Source: Tritrichomonas musculus
Lineage: Eukaryota; Parabasalia; Tritrichomonadida; Tritrichomonadidae
Assembly (NCBI GenBank): GCA_039105265.1
Contig: JAPFFF010000001.1
Coordinates: 7,316,001-7,380,000 of the forward strand
DNA length: 64,000 bases
Reading direction: 5' to 3'
In this document: positions 17,919 through 26,353 of the stretch, piece after piece
Position numbering within the stretch: position 1 is the stretch's first letter
Layout: each line of letters opens with the position of its first letter
The notes under the pieces: generated by a model
Database searches by the model: none
What the model saw: only the letters and a program-made list of their open reading frames with translations
What the model was told of the DNA's origin: nothing
Program-made: the position numbers and the translations under genes

Positions 17919-19667
17919 ATGAACAAAATCTTATTTCAAAACGTTGAACGAATTTGTGAATACCTCAAAGACAGAATCAAAGGATACCAAAACACAATCT
18001 TCCATGGAGAGTTAATATTCCACCGTCAACGTAAACCTGATGAATCTGATCTACCATTCATTAACGACATCTTATCGGATCATTCTAAATGCCAATCATT
18101 CATCATCTCAAACATCCATAATTGGTACACACTATTCCATAATCGTAATCCAAACTCTCCATCTCCACCCATTGACGAAACCATTCTAAACAACTTCATT
18201 TCAGTTCATTCAGACACACTATTCAAAACAGTCATCAATGAATCCAATAGAATCAAATCCAAAATCGAAGACATCCAACATCAAATCGAACAAAACCGAC
18301 AATCAACTCTACGTATAGCCAGACAATTAATTGACGACAAAGTAAAGAACAATAAACGTAAATCATCTCGATCAGTCTTTGACAATTATGAACTCATTTC
18401 CCGTCTAAGTCAATCCGATAAAGACATTCTCTGGAACGAATACCTTCAGAAATGGTCATCTAAGAATTCCTCAACTCAACCCTCAACTCGACCCAAATTA
18501 ACCAATACCTTTAACGATAAACTCAATGAATATGTCGTTTACAATCATGATAAGCTTCTAACTCTCGATGAATTCATTAAAGTAACTCGTGGATGGCCCC
18601 ATACAACCAAACCCATTGAAGACTGGTACGAAACGTATACCCACAAGTTCTATCATCAATCAGGAACCTTTGTTGAATACCAAGAAACACCTTCATTCAA
18701 CACCATTGCATTCAAATCACCAGACAAGATCAAAGCTTTACAATCCATCTATCCAACCAAATCATCAATCATTTCTGATACCACATCCTACTTTCCATTA
18801 AAGCAAAACCTAAAGAAATACCAATTACACAAAGTTTCTAAACGTTACACATACTTGATTGATCTAATGTTCGTTGACAAGTTATGCTATCTGATTGCCA
18901 TTAACGTAAACACAAGATACCTCTTTGCTGGTCTCATGAACAACATAGTATTCAATGAAAACGATACCGATGAAGATAAAGCTAAACGTTTCTCCAAAGC
19001 ATCCAAGAACACACCTACATATCTCCGTACTCTTGATCGTTTAATTCAATCAGGAATGAAAGTCAAATACCTATCTGGTGATGGAGAGAGTGCTTTCGAT
19101 TCATATGATGCATGGTCTTTCTATACCAATCATGGAATAACTTTCACTGAAGTACCTCGAATGCAAATGGGTCACTATCCAGATTTCATGAAACGTGAAC
19201 AAAAACAAGTAAAGACAGATCCAATGCACGGTTCACTAGGAATCATCGATCGAGTCATTAGAACTATCCGTGACATGGCATACAACATGCAAGAAGGTAT
19301 CATTACTCCATCGGTCATGGACGAAATCGTTAATCAATACAACAATGCCCCACATCAAACGTTGTCCAAATATGCTGGTTTCAAAGTTAGTCCAAAGATG
19401 GCTCAAGAAGATCCAGACCTTGAAGAGTTCATCGTTAAACGTATTTCTCAAGAGAACTTTAAAATCATGTCTCAACCGGGTTTCCACTTAGAACCAAACA
19501 CTCCTGTCAAACTTTACAATGAACATGATAGCCTCATGAAACGTAGATCAATAATCCAACCAGGAAATCATCAAATAGTTGGTTTCAAGAATGGCCTTTA
19601 CGAAGTCAAAGATGACAAAAATAGAACTCAATTGATACCTCGATATAAGGTCTCAACAATCATTTAA
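17919..19667 (+). CDS. Maverick retrovirus-like integrase
   Basis: The 582-residue protein has a long N-terminal region (1-300) and a DDE-type catalytic core. LIDLMFVD holds the first Asp (D315), YLSGDGESAF the second (D388), and the third position falls in GSLGIIDRVIRTIRD, where the usual catalytic Glu is Asp (D444). The C-terminus (RTQLIPRYKVSTII) is chromodomain/SH3-like, as in Maverick c-integrases. The enzyme joins element ends to target DNA and makes 6-bp duplications, matching the TACGTA flanks. It is convergent with the polymerase gene, the two stops 11 bases apart. The frame is intact. The Asp substitution may be lineage-specific or reduce activity. Confidence 0.9.
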   Translation: MNKILFQNVERICEYLKDRIKGYQNTIFHGELIFHRQRKPDESDLPFINDILSDHSKCQSFIISNIHNWYTLFHNRNPNSPSPPIDETILNNFISVHSDTLFKTVINESNRIKSKIEDIQHQIEQNRQSTLRIARQLIDDKVKNNKRKSSRSVFDNYELISRLSQSDKDILWNEYLQKWSSKNSSTQPSTRPKLTNTFNDKLNEYVVYNHDKLLTLDEFIKVTRGWPHTTKPIEDWYETYTHKFYHQSGTFVEYQETPSFNTIAFKSPDKIKALQSIYPTKSSIISDTTSYFPLKQNLKKYQLHKVSKRYTYLIDLMFVDKLCYLIAINVNTRYLFAGLMNNIVFNENDTDEDKAKRFSKASKNTPTYLRTLDRLIQSGMKVKYLSGDGESAFDSYDAWSFYTNHGITFTEVPRMQMGHYPDFMKREQKQVKTDPMHGSLGIIDRVIRTIRDMAYNMQEGIITPSVMDEIVNQYNNAPHQTLSKYAGFKVSPKMAQEDPDLEEFIVKRISQENFKIMSQPGFHLEPNTPVKLYNEHDSLMKRRSIIQPGNHQIVGFKNGLYEVKDDKNRTQLIPRYKVSTII

Positions 19668-19678
19668 ACGAATTCCCT

Positions 19679-22600
19679 CTAAATGGATTCATTAACGTAA
19701 TATCTATTGTTATATAAACGAATTATTTTTCTCAAAACATTAATGTGTGTATGCTTATCCAAACAGTTATCCTTCACCTCATCGAAGTTCATCATTGCTT
19801 TATCACTCAAATTACATTTACTCAAAACCATATCATAAGCCTTCTCACGATTCTTTGGTGAAAGACAATTGATAGCACAAAACAATGGCATTAACGACAA
19901 CCTCTCATCAATCTTTGATGCAAAGTTATGAACTTCCATACCAGTCAAACCATTAACTAACTTCATCTCATCATCATCACTGAGATACTCAATTGGTTCG
20001 TTAAATGAATCATCAACTGCACCCCTTTGCTTTGCATCTAACTTCAACGTCAACTCTAAATCCTTCAACACATCCTTAGCTGATCTCTTAATGACTGATT
20101 CAAAACTACCTCTAACGAACTCATACTTACCGTTTGCATTGAATGAACCAGGTAACATCACACCAGCCTGCTTATCTTCCCTCACAGCAGCAATGTAATC
20201 AATCTCATACTCATCACATGCATAGCATTTAATGTAAGCATTCTTGTACAATTCATCGAAATCATTATTGACATACACATGCAATCCACCACTACCTGAC
20301 CTAACAACAATATCATCTATGGACAACTTACTCATGACTCTCTCTCGGATCTTCTTACGTTCATCATCAGAGAGACCTTTATTGATATCGAAATCGATTA
20401 CCCCTAAACCAAAACATTCATTGACATTCAACCTCATTCCTGTCTGTTTACTCAAGAACTTATCACAAACGCCAACACCCTTAAATGATCCATATTTGAG
20501 ATTGTTAAACGTCATCATGAAATGATTCTCAAAACGTTTTCTCAATGATCTATCCTTAACCGATTCCCTTAATGATTCAATCAAACCACTCATCAATTCA
20601 CGATCAGCTAACAATGGATCAATCTCGCTTTCATCAATACCCAACAATTCATCAACATTGGACTTTAAACACAAACTCTTAGCATTAACATAATCGTCAC
20701 CATTAGCTTTCTGCTGTTTACCATACCATTCAACATCACCCTCTTCATATGTCACTTTGATTTTCCTTTCAAACTTCTTTAATGTTGAAACAGTCATGTC
20801 TTTGTTCATTGAAAAGCATGGTTGACCTTTCGTTAAATCAAACGTATACTCATTCCCCTCATACAAATGTTTATACAACTCCATCACATTGCCGTTGAAC
20901 TGTTTATCCCTAAACGCATATTGAATTGACTTCTGAGTCAAACCCTTTCCACGAATAACATAATCGATTTCATTTGAGGAATCAGTAATTTTGTGTACAT
21001 ACATCTTCTTCATGAGGAAGTAAGCTTCAACAGAAAATGGCATTTCATCATGACCATTAATTGACGGAAAGTCACAATGGAAGTTTCCTAAGTTAGTACC
21101 AATGAGATCACGATTGTATCTTTCTTTAAAACCTTTTTCGAGAATCTCTAAATCAGAACGCTTAATCATAAATGAATCAGTATCTTGATAGTATATACAA
21201 CAACCGATATCGAAAGCCAAACACATAACTTCATTCATGATTCTCTTTGACATAGACAATACTTGAATACCCAATAACGAAAAGTTAAAGTGTTTATCAA
21301 TTGGTTTCAACGTCTTCACTGCATGATTATCAGTACCTTTAAGGCTATTATCTTCAACGATCTTGTAATAGTTCTTCTTCCAATATCTATCTAACTCTTC
21401 ACCTTCATGGAAATACTTAAAGTCTTTCTCAATTGGTCTCTCAATCGTCTTCCCATAGCAAGAATTCATGATCAACTTATAGAGTTGTTGTAAAGGATTA
21501 CCACTCTTCTTATACTCCAAACGTTTGCTAAAGATATTCCTTATCTCTTTCTGTATCGTGTAATCTTTCTTGCCATTCCAATAGTACCCTCTCACTAACT
21601 TGAACTCTATCTCTTGAAACTTAATCAAATCCTCAAGCATGATGTTATCGACAGTCATCTTAACAACCTCTCCATCCTTCAAATTATCATCATTCAAATT
21701 CAAACCGTCAACCTTCCTAACAATCAACGGAAACGGATAATGTTTATTCACTTTCGTTATCTCAATATCGACAACATATGCCGACTGTTTTGAGAGAAAT
21801 TCGTAATTAAGTTTATCTTCTGTTATCACTATCGGCCTCCCTTCAACTGTATACAATCTCGCCATTGCTGATGGATATAAACTAACCGCATCGAAATCAC
21901 ACAAAGGTACCGTTGTATGCCATTTCTTATTGTAAGCCGTCATGCATCTACCTCCATATATAGCCCTTGAGCAAAACTTTCTAACGACTCCACCTAACTC
22001 AAACAAATTACGATTAGGATAATAGACCCTTTGCTTAAACACTTCATTAGCCAAAGACGATATCGAAATGAACTTAAACGGATCAATATCGAAATCCTCA
22101 ATGAAACCATTCCTGAATTTATTAAAGCCTTCTCTCAAAATATTCACATCTTGCTGACAATAAAATGAACAATACTTCCACATATCAAAATGGTCGTCAT
22201 CAATCCTACATCCATCGATACCATCTATGTTCTCCTTAAATACATTCATCTGCTCATCTGTCCATGGTTCAACCTCAAACAATCCCGCTTCCGAAATCAC
22301 ACCAACACCACCTCTATTCAACCTATCCAAAGTGTAATAGTTATACGGAAACAACTCTTTCTTGATACCTTTAATGTCAAACATCTTTGGTAACTCTGAC
22401 AACTTACATGATAATACCGGAAGTGTATCCTTGAAATGAATTACCTTTCCATTAAACCTTACATCAGCCATCATCGTCTTCGTACCTTTAATGATTGATT
22501 TAATGATACCGTTATACATCGTCTTCTTGACCTTCTTACTTCCAACCTTAACGTTGTCCTCATACGTACCCGTTGGACGAATCATCCTGATATCATAAGC

Positions 22601-24802
22601 CAAGTTATGAAAGTACACAACAGCACCATCAGGTAAATAGTTCAATAGATCTTTATCGCAACCTTCACCTCTAAACTCTTTCTTAATCTTCCCGTTATCC
22701 TTATGCAAAACACACATGAATGGTCTATGGTACTCCTCTGAAGTATCAGCTTCAAAGTCCGCATACCAGTACGTAGGTGGTACTTTCTTTGGTTCACCCT
22801 TAACTGGTTTCTTCTCAAATGGAGCCATCAAACGAGTGCAATATTTGGAATTGTAAGTGAGATCCGTTATCTCTTCATTAAGTAAATCATTATAGAAAAC
22901 CGTATTCAAAACACTATTCTGACCGTAAGTGATTGGTCTAAAGTAATTTTGCTTAAACAATTCTCTAACTAAATTCGAAGAAGTAATGAAATAACGACCC
23001 TTTCGCCAATGATCTACAAGCCATTCCTTATTGTATTTATCATCATCACACTCACCTAAATGCTTAATGTAATACGTACTGAACTCCGTCTTCTCTTCAA
23101 TGAAGTAATGCTTCTGATATATGTTAAAGTGATGTGTTCTATTTGATTCAGCTTCATCAACACCCATGTAACATTTACGCTTACCTTCACTCGTTGATTC
23201 AACTGATTTCTTTTTGTTTTTGCTAACTGCATTCTCATCAATGTACGTTAACTTGATATGTATACCGAATTCCATACACAATTCATTAATAGAACTCTGA
23301 GACAAATACCTATTTCGAATCCTCAAACGAATCTTGTCCAACGTATCTTTATCGTAACATCCAGTTTGCTCTAACGCATACACAAAGCAACAATCATTTA
23401 ATTCTCTTCTCTGCTTACCCTTTCCATCCACCAACGAATCAAATATCTGCAACCTCTTAAGATATTCAACAACCCTTTTCGGAACCGTCTCCTTCGTCAG
23501 ATATTGAAAGAAAGAACCACCCCTATCGTTATTCCCTCCCTTGTTCTCAAACAAACAGAACTTAAGTGCTGAAAACAATGACCATGTTGGCAACTCTTCA
23601 CCTCCATTCTCATAGAAAAATTCTGGAGCCTTACTTTCAAGATCAAACACAAAATTCTCTTCCGTAAAGTTTTCCATCAATTTATTGAATGTCTCTGGCT
23701 TTAACGGTAACGACTTCCATGTACCATTAACATTAAATTGAATCTTATACATCTGTATTATCGGTAATTTCGCAATTGTATCTTCAAAGAACTCCTTCAA
23801 TCTCGGAAACAACAATCGTCTACCTTCATTGTTAAGTGCTTCGAAATTGATTTCCCAATTGTATGGACTTAACTCCAATCTTTCCATGATATCATCAACT
23901 AACTGCTTTTGTTTACCCTTATTTGCTTTCCATTCATCAAACGTTATCTTGTTCCTTTCATTGATTTCTTTTGGTGTAGCATTCATGATTTCCATAGCTT
24001 CAACTCTTTTCTTATTCCTCAACGCATCTTCCGTCTTCCAAAATTCACGAAAATCCTTAGCATGCTCCTTAATCGAATCCAAAGTTGATTTATCTCTTCT
24101 GTGTATCAAACGATCAAACCTTGAAGCCCTCTCACTCTTGCCTTCATCCACATGAACTCTATATCTATCTCTATCGAATTTCTTAAAGAATTCATCATCT
24201 TCTTTTCGTTTATATTCATCACTATCGACATACCTCTTTGGTTCTTTGTTTAACTTTGGTGGTAATGGTTTCAGTAATGGTTTATTCTTAATCATTTCAT
24301 TCAACGCTTTCGTATAATTCTTAACACTTTCGCCAAACATATACATATTATCATAATCACCATCACCTTCATAACCCATACCAATTATCGTATATGCTAT
24401 CATTCTTGCCAATGGTTCAACGGCTCGTTCAGGATCCTCATCAGCTTTAACGAGGATGTCATCCATCTCCTTCTCAGTAATGCCAATCACAAACGCCAAA
24501 TCAACCAAATGCCCAAAACCATCATCACCTTTACTCTTACACATTTCGCTCAACGCCTTCGTATAATTATAAACCCTTTCCGCAAACCTATGCATATTAT
24601 CGTAATCATCATCACCTTTGTAACCCATGCCAAGTATCGTTTCCGATATCCATAACACCAATGGCTCAATGAGTCGTTCAGGTGCACCTTCAGCATTAAC
24701 GAGAATGTCATCCATCTCATCATCCCTCATTCCAAGCATCAACGCCAAATCAAACAAATCAATAAAAGAATGTTCATCTAAAGCATTATTACCATCACTC
24801 AT
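19679..24802 (-). CDS. Family B DNA polymerase fused to an archaeo-eukaryotic primase-like domain
   Basis: A 1707-residue protein. Residues 9-165 hold two copies of an about 80-residue module (EMDDILV, ER..EPL, I.GMGY.GD.DYDNM, NYTKAL). LLKPLPPKLNKEPKRYV follows. A CFVYALEQTG region precedes the exonuclease at about 460-600. Exonuclease motifs: YADFEAD (about 682), FHNLAYD (736), YCQQDVNI. Polymerase motifs: DFDAVSLYPS (about 970), NSCYGKT (1114), YYQDTDSF (1206), KGLTQKS. The C-terminal 270 residues contain GVIDFDIN (1471), RSGSGGLHVYV (1506), EIDYIA (1534) and MLPGSFNANGKY, the DxD / sGxGxH / hD pattern of archaeo-eukaryotic primases. It lies at the right end, its N-terminus 53 bases from the terminal repeat. 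It replicates the element; the primase could start synthesis de novo. All key residues appear intact. Confidence 0.9.
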   Translation of the reverse strand: MSDGNNALDEHSFIDLFDLALMLGMRDDEMDDILVNAEGAPERLIEPLVLWISETILGMGYKGDDDYDNMHRFAERVYNYTKALSEMCKSKGDDGFGHLVDLAFVIGITEKEMDDILVKADEDPERAVEPLARMIAYTIIGMGYEGDGDYDNMYMFGESVKNYTKALNEMIKNKPLLKPLPPKLNKEPKRYVDSDEYKRKEDDEFFKKFDRDRYRVHVDEGKSERASRFDRLIHRRDKSTLDSIKEHAKDFREFWKTEDALRNKKRVEAMEIMNATPKEINERNKITFDEWKANKGKQKQLVDDIMERLELSPYNWEINFEALNNEGRRLLFPRLKEFFEDTIAKLPIIQMYKIQFNVNGTWKSLPLKPETFNKLMENFTEENFVFDLESKAPEFFYENGGEELPTWSLFSALKFCLFENKGGNNDRGGSFFQYLTKETVPKRVVEYLKRLQIFDSLVDGKGKQRRELNDCCFVYALEQTGCYDKDTLDKIRLRIRNRYLSQSSINELCMEFGIHIKLTYIDENAVSKNKKKSVESTSEGKRKCYMGVDEAESNRTHHFNIYQKHYFIEEKTEFSTYYIKHLGECDDDKYNKEWLVDHWRKGRYFITSSNLVRELFKQNYFRPITYGQNSVLNTVFYNDLLNEEITDLTYNSKYCTRLMAPFEKKPVKGEPKKVPPTYWYADFEADTSEEYHRPFMCVLHKDNGKIKKEFRGEGCDKDLLNYLPDGAVVYFHNLAYDIRMIRPTGTYEDNVKVGSKKVKKTMYNGIIKSIIKGTKTMMADVRFNGKVIHFKDTLPVLSCKLSELPKMFDIKGIKKELFPYNYYTLDRLNRGGVGVISEAGLFEVEPWTDEQMNVFKENIDGIDGCRIDDDHFDMWKYCSFYCQQDVNILREGFNKFRNGFIEDFDIDPFKFISISSLANEVFKQRVYYPNRNLFELGGVVRKFCSRAIYGGRCMTAYNKKWHTTVPLCDFDAVSLYPSAMARLYTVEGRPIVITEDKLNYEFLSKQSAYVVDIEITKVNKHYPFPLIVRKVDGLNLNDDNLKDGEVVKMTVDNIMLEDLIKFQEIEFKLVRGYYWNGKKDYTIQKEIRNIFSKRLEYKKSGNPLQQLYKLIMNSCYGKTIERPIEKDFKYFHEGEELDRYWKKNYYKIVEDNSLKGTDNHAVKTLKPIDKHFNFSLLGIQVLSMSKRIMNEVMCLAFDIGCCIYYQDTDSFMIKRSDLEILEKGFKERYNRDLIGTNLGNFHCDFPSINGHDEMPFSVEAYFLMKKMYVHKITDSSNEIDYVIRGKGLTQKSIQYAFRDKQFNGNVMELYKHLYEGNEYTFDLTKGQPCFSMNKDMTVSTLKKFERKIKVTYEEGDVEWYGKQQKANGDDYVNAKSLCLKSNVDELLGIDESEIDPLLADRELMSGLIESLRESVKDRSLRKRFENHFMMTFNNLKYGSFKGVGVCDKFLSKQTGMRLNVNECFGLGVIDFDINKGLSDDERKKIRERVMSKLSIDDIVVRSGSGGLHVYVNNDFDELYKNAYIKCYACDEYEIDYIAAVREDKQAGVMLPGSFNANGKYEFVRGSFESVIKRSAKDVLKDLELTLKLDAKQRGAVDDSFNEPIEYLSDDDEMKLVNGLTGMEVHNFASKIDERLSLMPLFCAINCLSPKNREKAYDMVLSKCNLSDKAMMNFDEVKDNCLDKHTHINVLRKIIRLYNNRYYVNESI

Positions 24803-24854
24803 CTTATTTTATGTCAAATAAAAATATTATAAAAGATATCCAAAGGCCATCGTT

Positions 24855-25706
24855 TTAAATTTTCACATCATCTCAGACCACTTTATCGCAAAACTTATGA
24901 TCCCTAACTGCCCCTTCCAACCCTTCAAATCAACCCCCTCATCCCCACCTCCAAGACCTCCGGTGATTTTAGACCTAACTTCCCAGACCTTCACTTTCGA
25001 ATCAATTCTCAAGGATCACATAAATTCATCTCCAACCCTTCATTCCCGAATCCAATCTGAACTCCATAAACACCCAATTCTTAACACCAACTCAGCAACG
25101 GGAATCATTAACGAATTCATTCAAACAACAATTTAGTTTCTTTCTCAATTCGTTTTTCAGTCACTTTTGGTCTCAATGATGGTAATTCTAGCTTATTCAT
25201 TTTCTCAATTCTCTTCATGAATCTATCTGTAACAACAATCGTGTCTCGATAATCATACATTTTAGAAAATGCCTCATATTCATCAGGAATGAAACTGTAT
25301 ATGACTGACCTTGTTGCTTTATTTCTACATGAGCCATCTAGTTTTCGGCTTTTCCATGAACCATCATCTTTCGCAAAGTACCAATAGAATGATCTCTCAC
25401 TTGGACTAAAGAAGTAATATCTATGCTTATACGTATGACCGCAATGACTCATTAACCTCTTTACATCCGCTGGCATCACCCCCTCGACAACTTTCAATCC
25501 ATCGAAATCGTCTTCATGAACGTATTTCGTCTTCGTTTCCATTTAAATTCTCACTAAAATTTATATTTTGAAATATTTTTGATTCAATATCTTAATGTTA
25601 CCAGCTACGGGAATCGTTAAGGATTTCTCAAGGTTTTCAAGAGAATCCTTCAAATGAACCATGAAAGTGGGGAGTTTAGACCGAAGGTCTAAAATCACCT
25701 CTTTTA
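24855..25706. repeat. Maverick-1 right terminal inverted repeat (852 bp, with 509-bp extra segment)
   Basis: The outer 105 bp (25602-25706) and inner 257 bp (24855-25111) match the left repeat. Between them is a segment absent from the left end. It is bracketed by 19-base imperfect direct repeats (25093-25111 and 25602-25620, TTAAYGATTCCCGTWGCTG when read inward on the minus strand). The extra segment carries the 141-residue gene at 25117-25542. Either the left repeat lost it by recombination between the 19-base repeats, or the right repeat gained it. Confidence 0.9.
25117..25542 (-). CDS. Protein encoded within the right terminal repeat, unknown
   Basis: This 141-residue protein lies wholly inside the extra segment of the right terminal repeat, reading inward. 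It has VVEGVMPADVKRLMSHCGHT near the start and Tyr/Phe-rich strands in the middle (YYFFSPSERSFYWYF). A charged tail follows. No signal or membrane segment and no family recognised. If ancestral repeats were symmetrical, this gene once existed in two copies, as sometimes happens with genes in long terminal repeats of viruses. The 113-residue gene just inside the left repeat might be a distant relative; I cannot demonstrate it. Confidence 0.55.
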   Translation of the reverse strand: METKTKYVHEDDFDGLKVVEGVMPADVKRLMSHCGHTYKHRYYFFSPSERSFYWYFAKDDGSWKSRKLDGSCRNKATRSVIYSFIPDEYEAFSKMYDYRDTIVVTDRFMKRIEKMNKLELPSLRPKVTEKRIEKETKLLFE

Positions 25707-26229
25707 TACGTAGTTTGTTTTCATCATCATGATAATAATAGTACTTATTGTCTTCAAATTCATGGTGTTCAGTTCTTGTATTATAAAATAACACTTTAAT
25801 TGCTTCTTCTGGTAGATCATCAATAAACTCATATTGAACACCTCGATGAGATGATTTATTAAAATTGTTTTGGGAAGCTGTGCACCATCTGAGATTCTCT
25901 AAATGATAATCAGTTTTGTTGTGGTTAATATGGTCAACACATTGAAAATTATCTGGATTATCAAGAAATTGTTTTGCAATAAGAATGTGTTTTAAATAAT
26001 TTTGTCTATTTAAGACAACAACAACATAACCATTATTGACGCGTTCAGATATAATATATTTATCTCTTATTCTTCGAATTGTGAATGGAAATTCTTTTAG
26101 TATCTCATAATCATCGTGTTCTTTTAATGGTTCCCATCGTGTATCACTATTTTTTGGTAGGTCGGAATTCCGACCAACTGTATTTTCATTTTGTTCAACA
26201 TGATTATCAGCTTGCGTAGTGCTGGTCAT
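25707..26229 (-). pseudogene. HNH endonuclease, N-terminal part, severed by Maverick-1
   Basis: The segment encodes about 174 residues from MTSTTQADNH. It includes a NUMOD4-like module (DDYEILKEFPFTI), an HNH core (CVDHINHNKTDYHLENLRW) followed by CTASQNN, and FEDNKYYYYHDDEN, where Maverick-1 interrupts it at the TACGTA duplication. The open frame continues by chance into the terminal repeat and stops at 25561, giving a chimeric tail. The C-terminal piece is at 2855-3024. The recipient gene is a paralogue of 16914-17513. A palindrome (26160-26175) lies in frame in its N-terminal disordered region. Confidence 0.88.
26160..26175. repeat. Perfect 16-base palindrome inside the split HNH gene
   Basis: GGTCGGAATTCCGACC encodes part of the low-complexity N-terminus (VGRNSDLP). 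It shares the CGGAATTCCG core with 16156-16171 but has different, still complementary outer arms. GGTCGGAATTCCG also occurs at 2774-2786. Confidence 0.7.
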
Positions 26230-26299
26230 TTTGAATTAAAATTAAAAAATTATTTTAAAAATAGAATTGCAAAAAAAAATGTGGTCACAGCAATTTTGA

Positions 26300-26326
26300 C
26301 AACTTTGTTGGCCCAGGCTTTGCCTG
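26300..26326 (-). repeat. Dispersed palindromic repeat, copy 2 (CAGGCAAAGCCTG type)
   Basis: On the minus strand this matches 2787-2813 over 27 bases, with both sides of the stem changed together (A to G paired with T to C). It lies between the capsid gene and the HNH gene. Confidence 0.65.
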
Positions 26327-26353
26327 TGCTGCTACCGGTTTTCTCAAATCAAT

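Larger units (their letters stand above)
3025..25706. mobile_element. Maverick-1, a near-complete Maverick/Polinton element
   Basis: The 22,682-bp element begins TAAAAGAGGTGATTTTAGAC and ends with its reverse complement. It is flanked by identical 6-bp TACGTA (3019-3024, 25707-25712), the duplication length expected of Maverick integrases. Inside are the hallmark genes: integrase (17919-19667), family B polymerase (19679-24802), packaging-type ATPase (6646-7461) and a candidate capsid protein (3768-5459). Fibre-like, KilA-N, HNH and small genes accompany them. All major frames are intact, so the element is recent or maintained. It sits inside the HNH gene of another Maverick. No adenain-like protease was recognised; it may be absent or too divergent to see. 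Confidence 0.93.
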
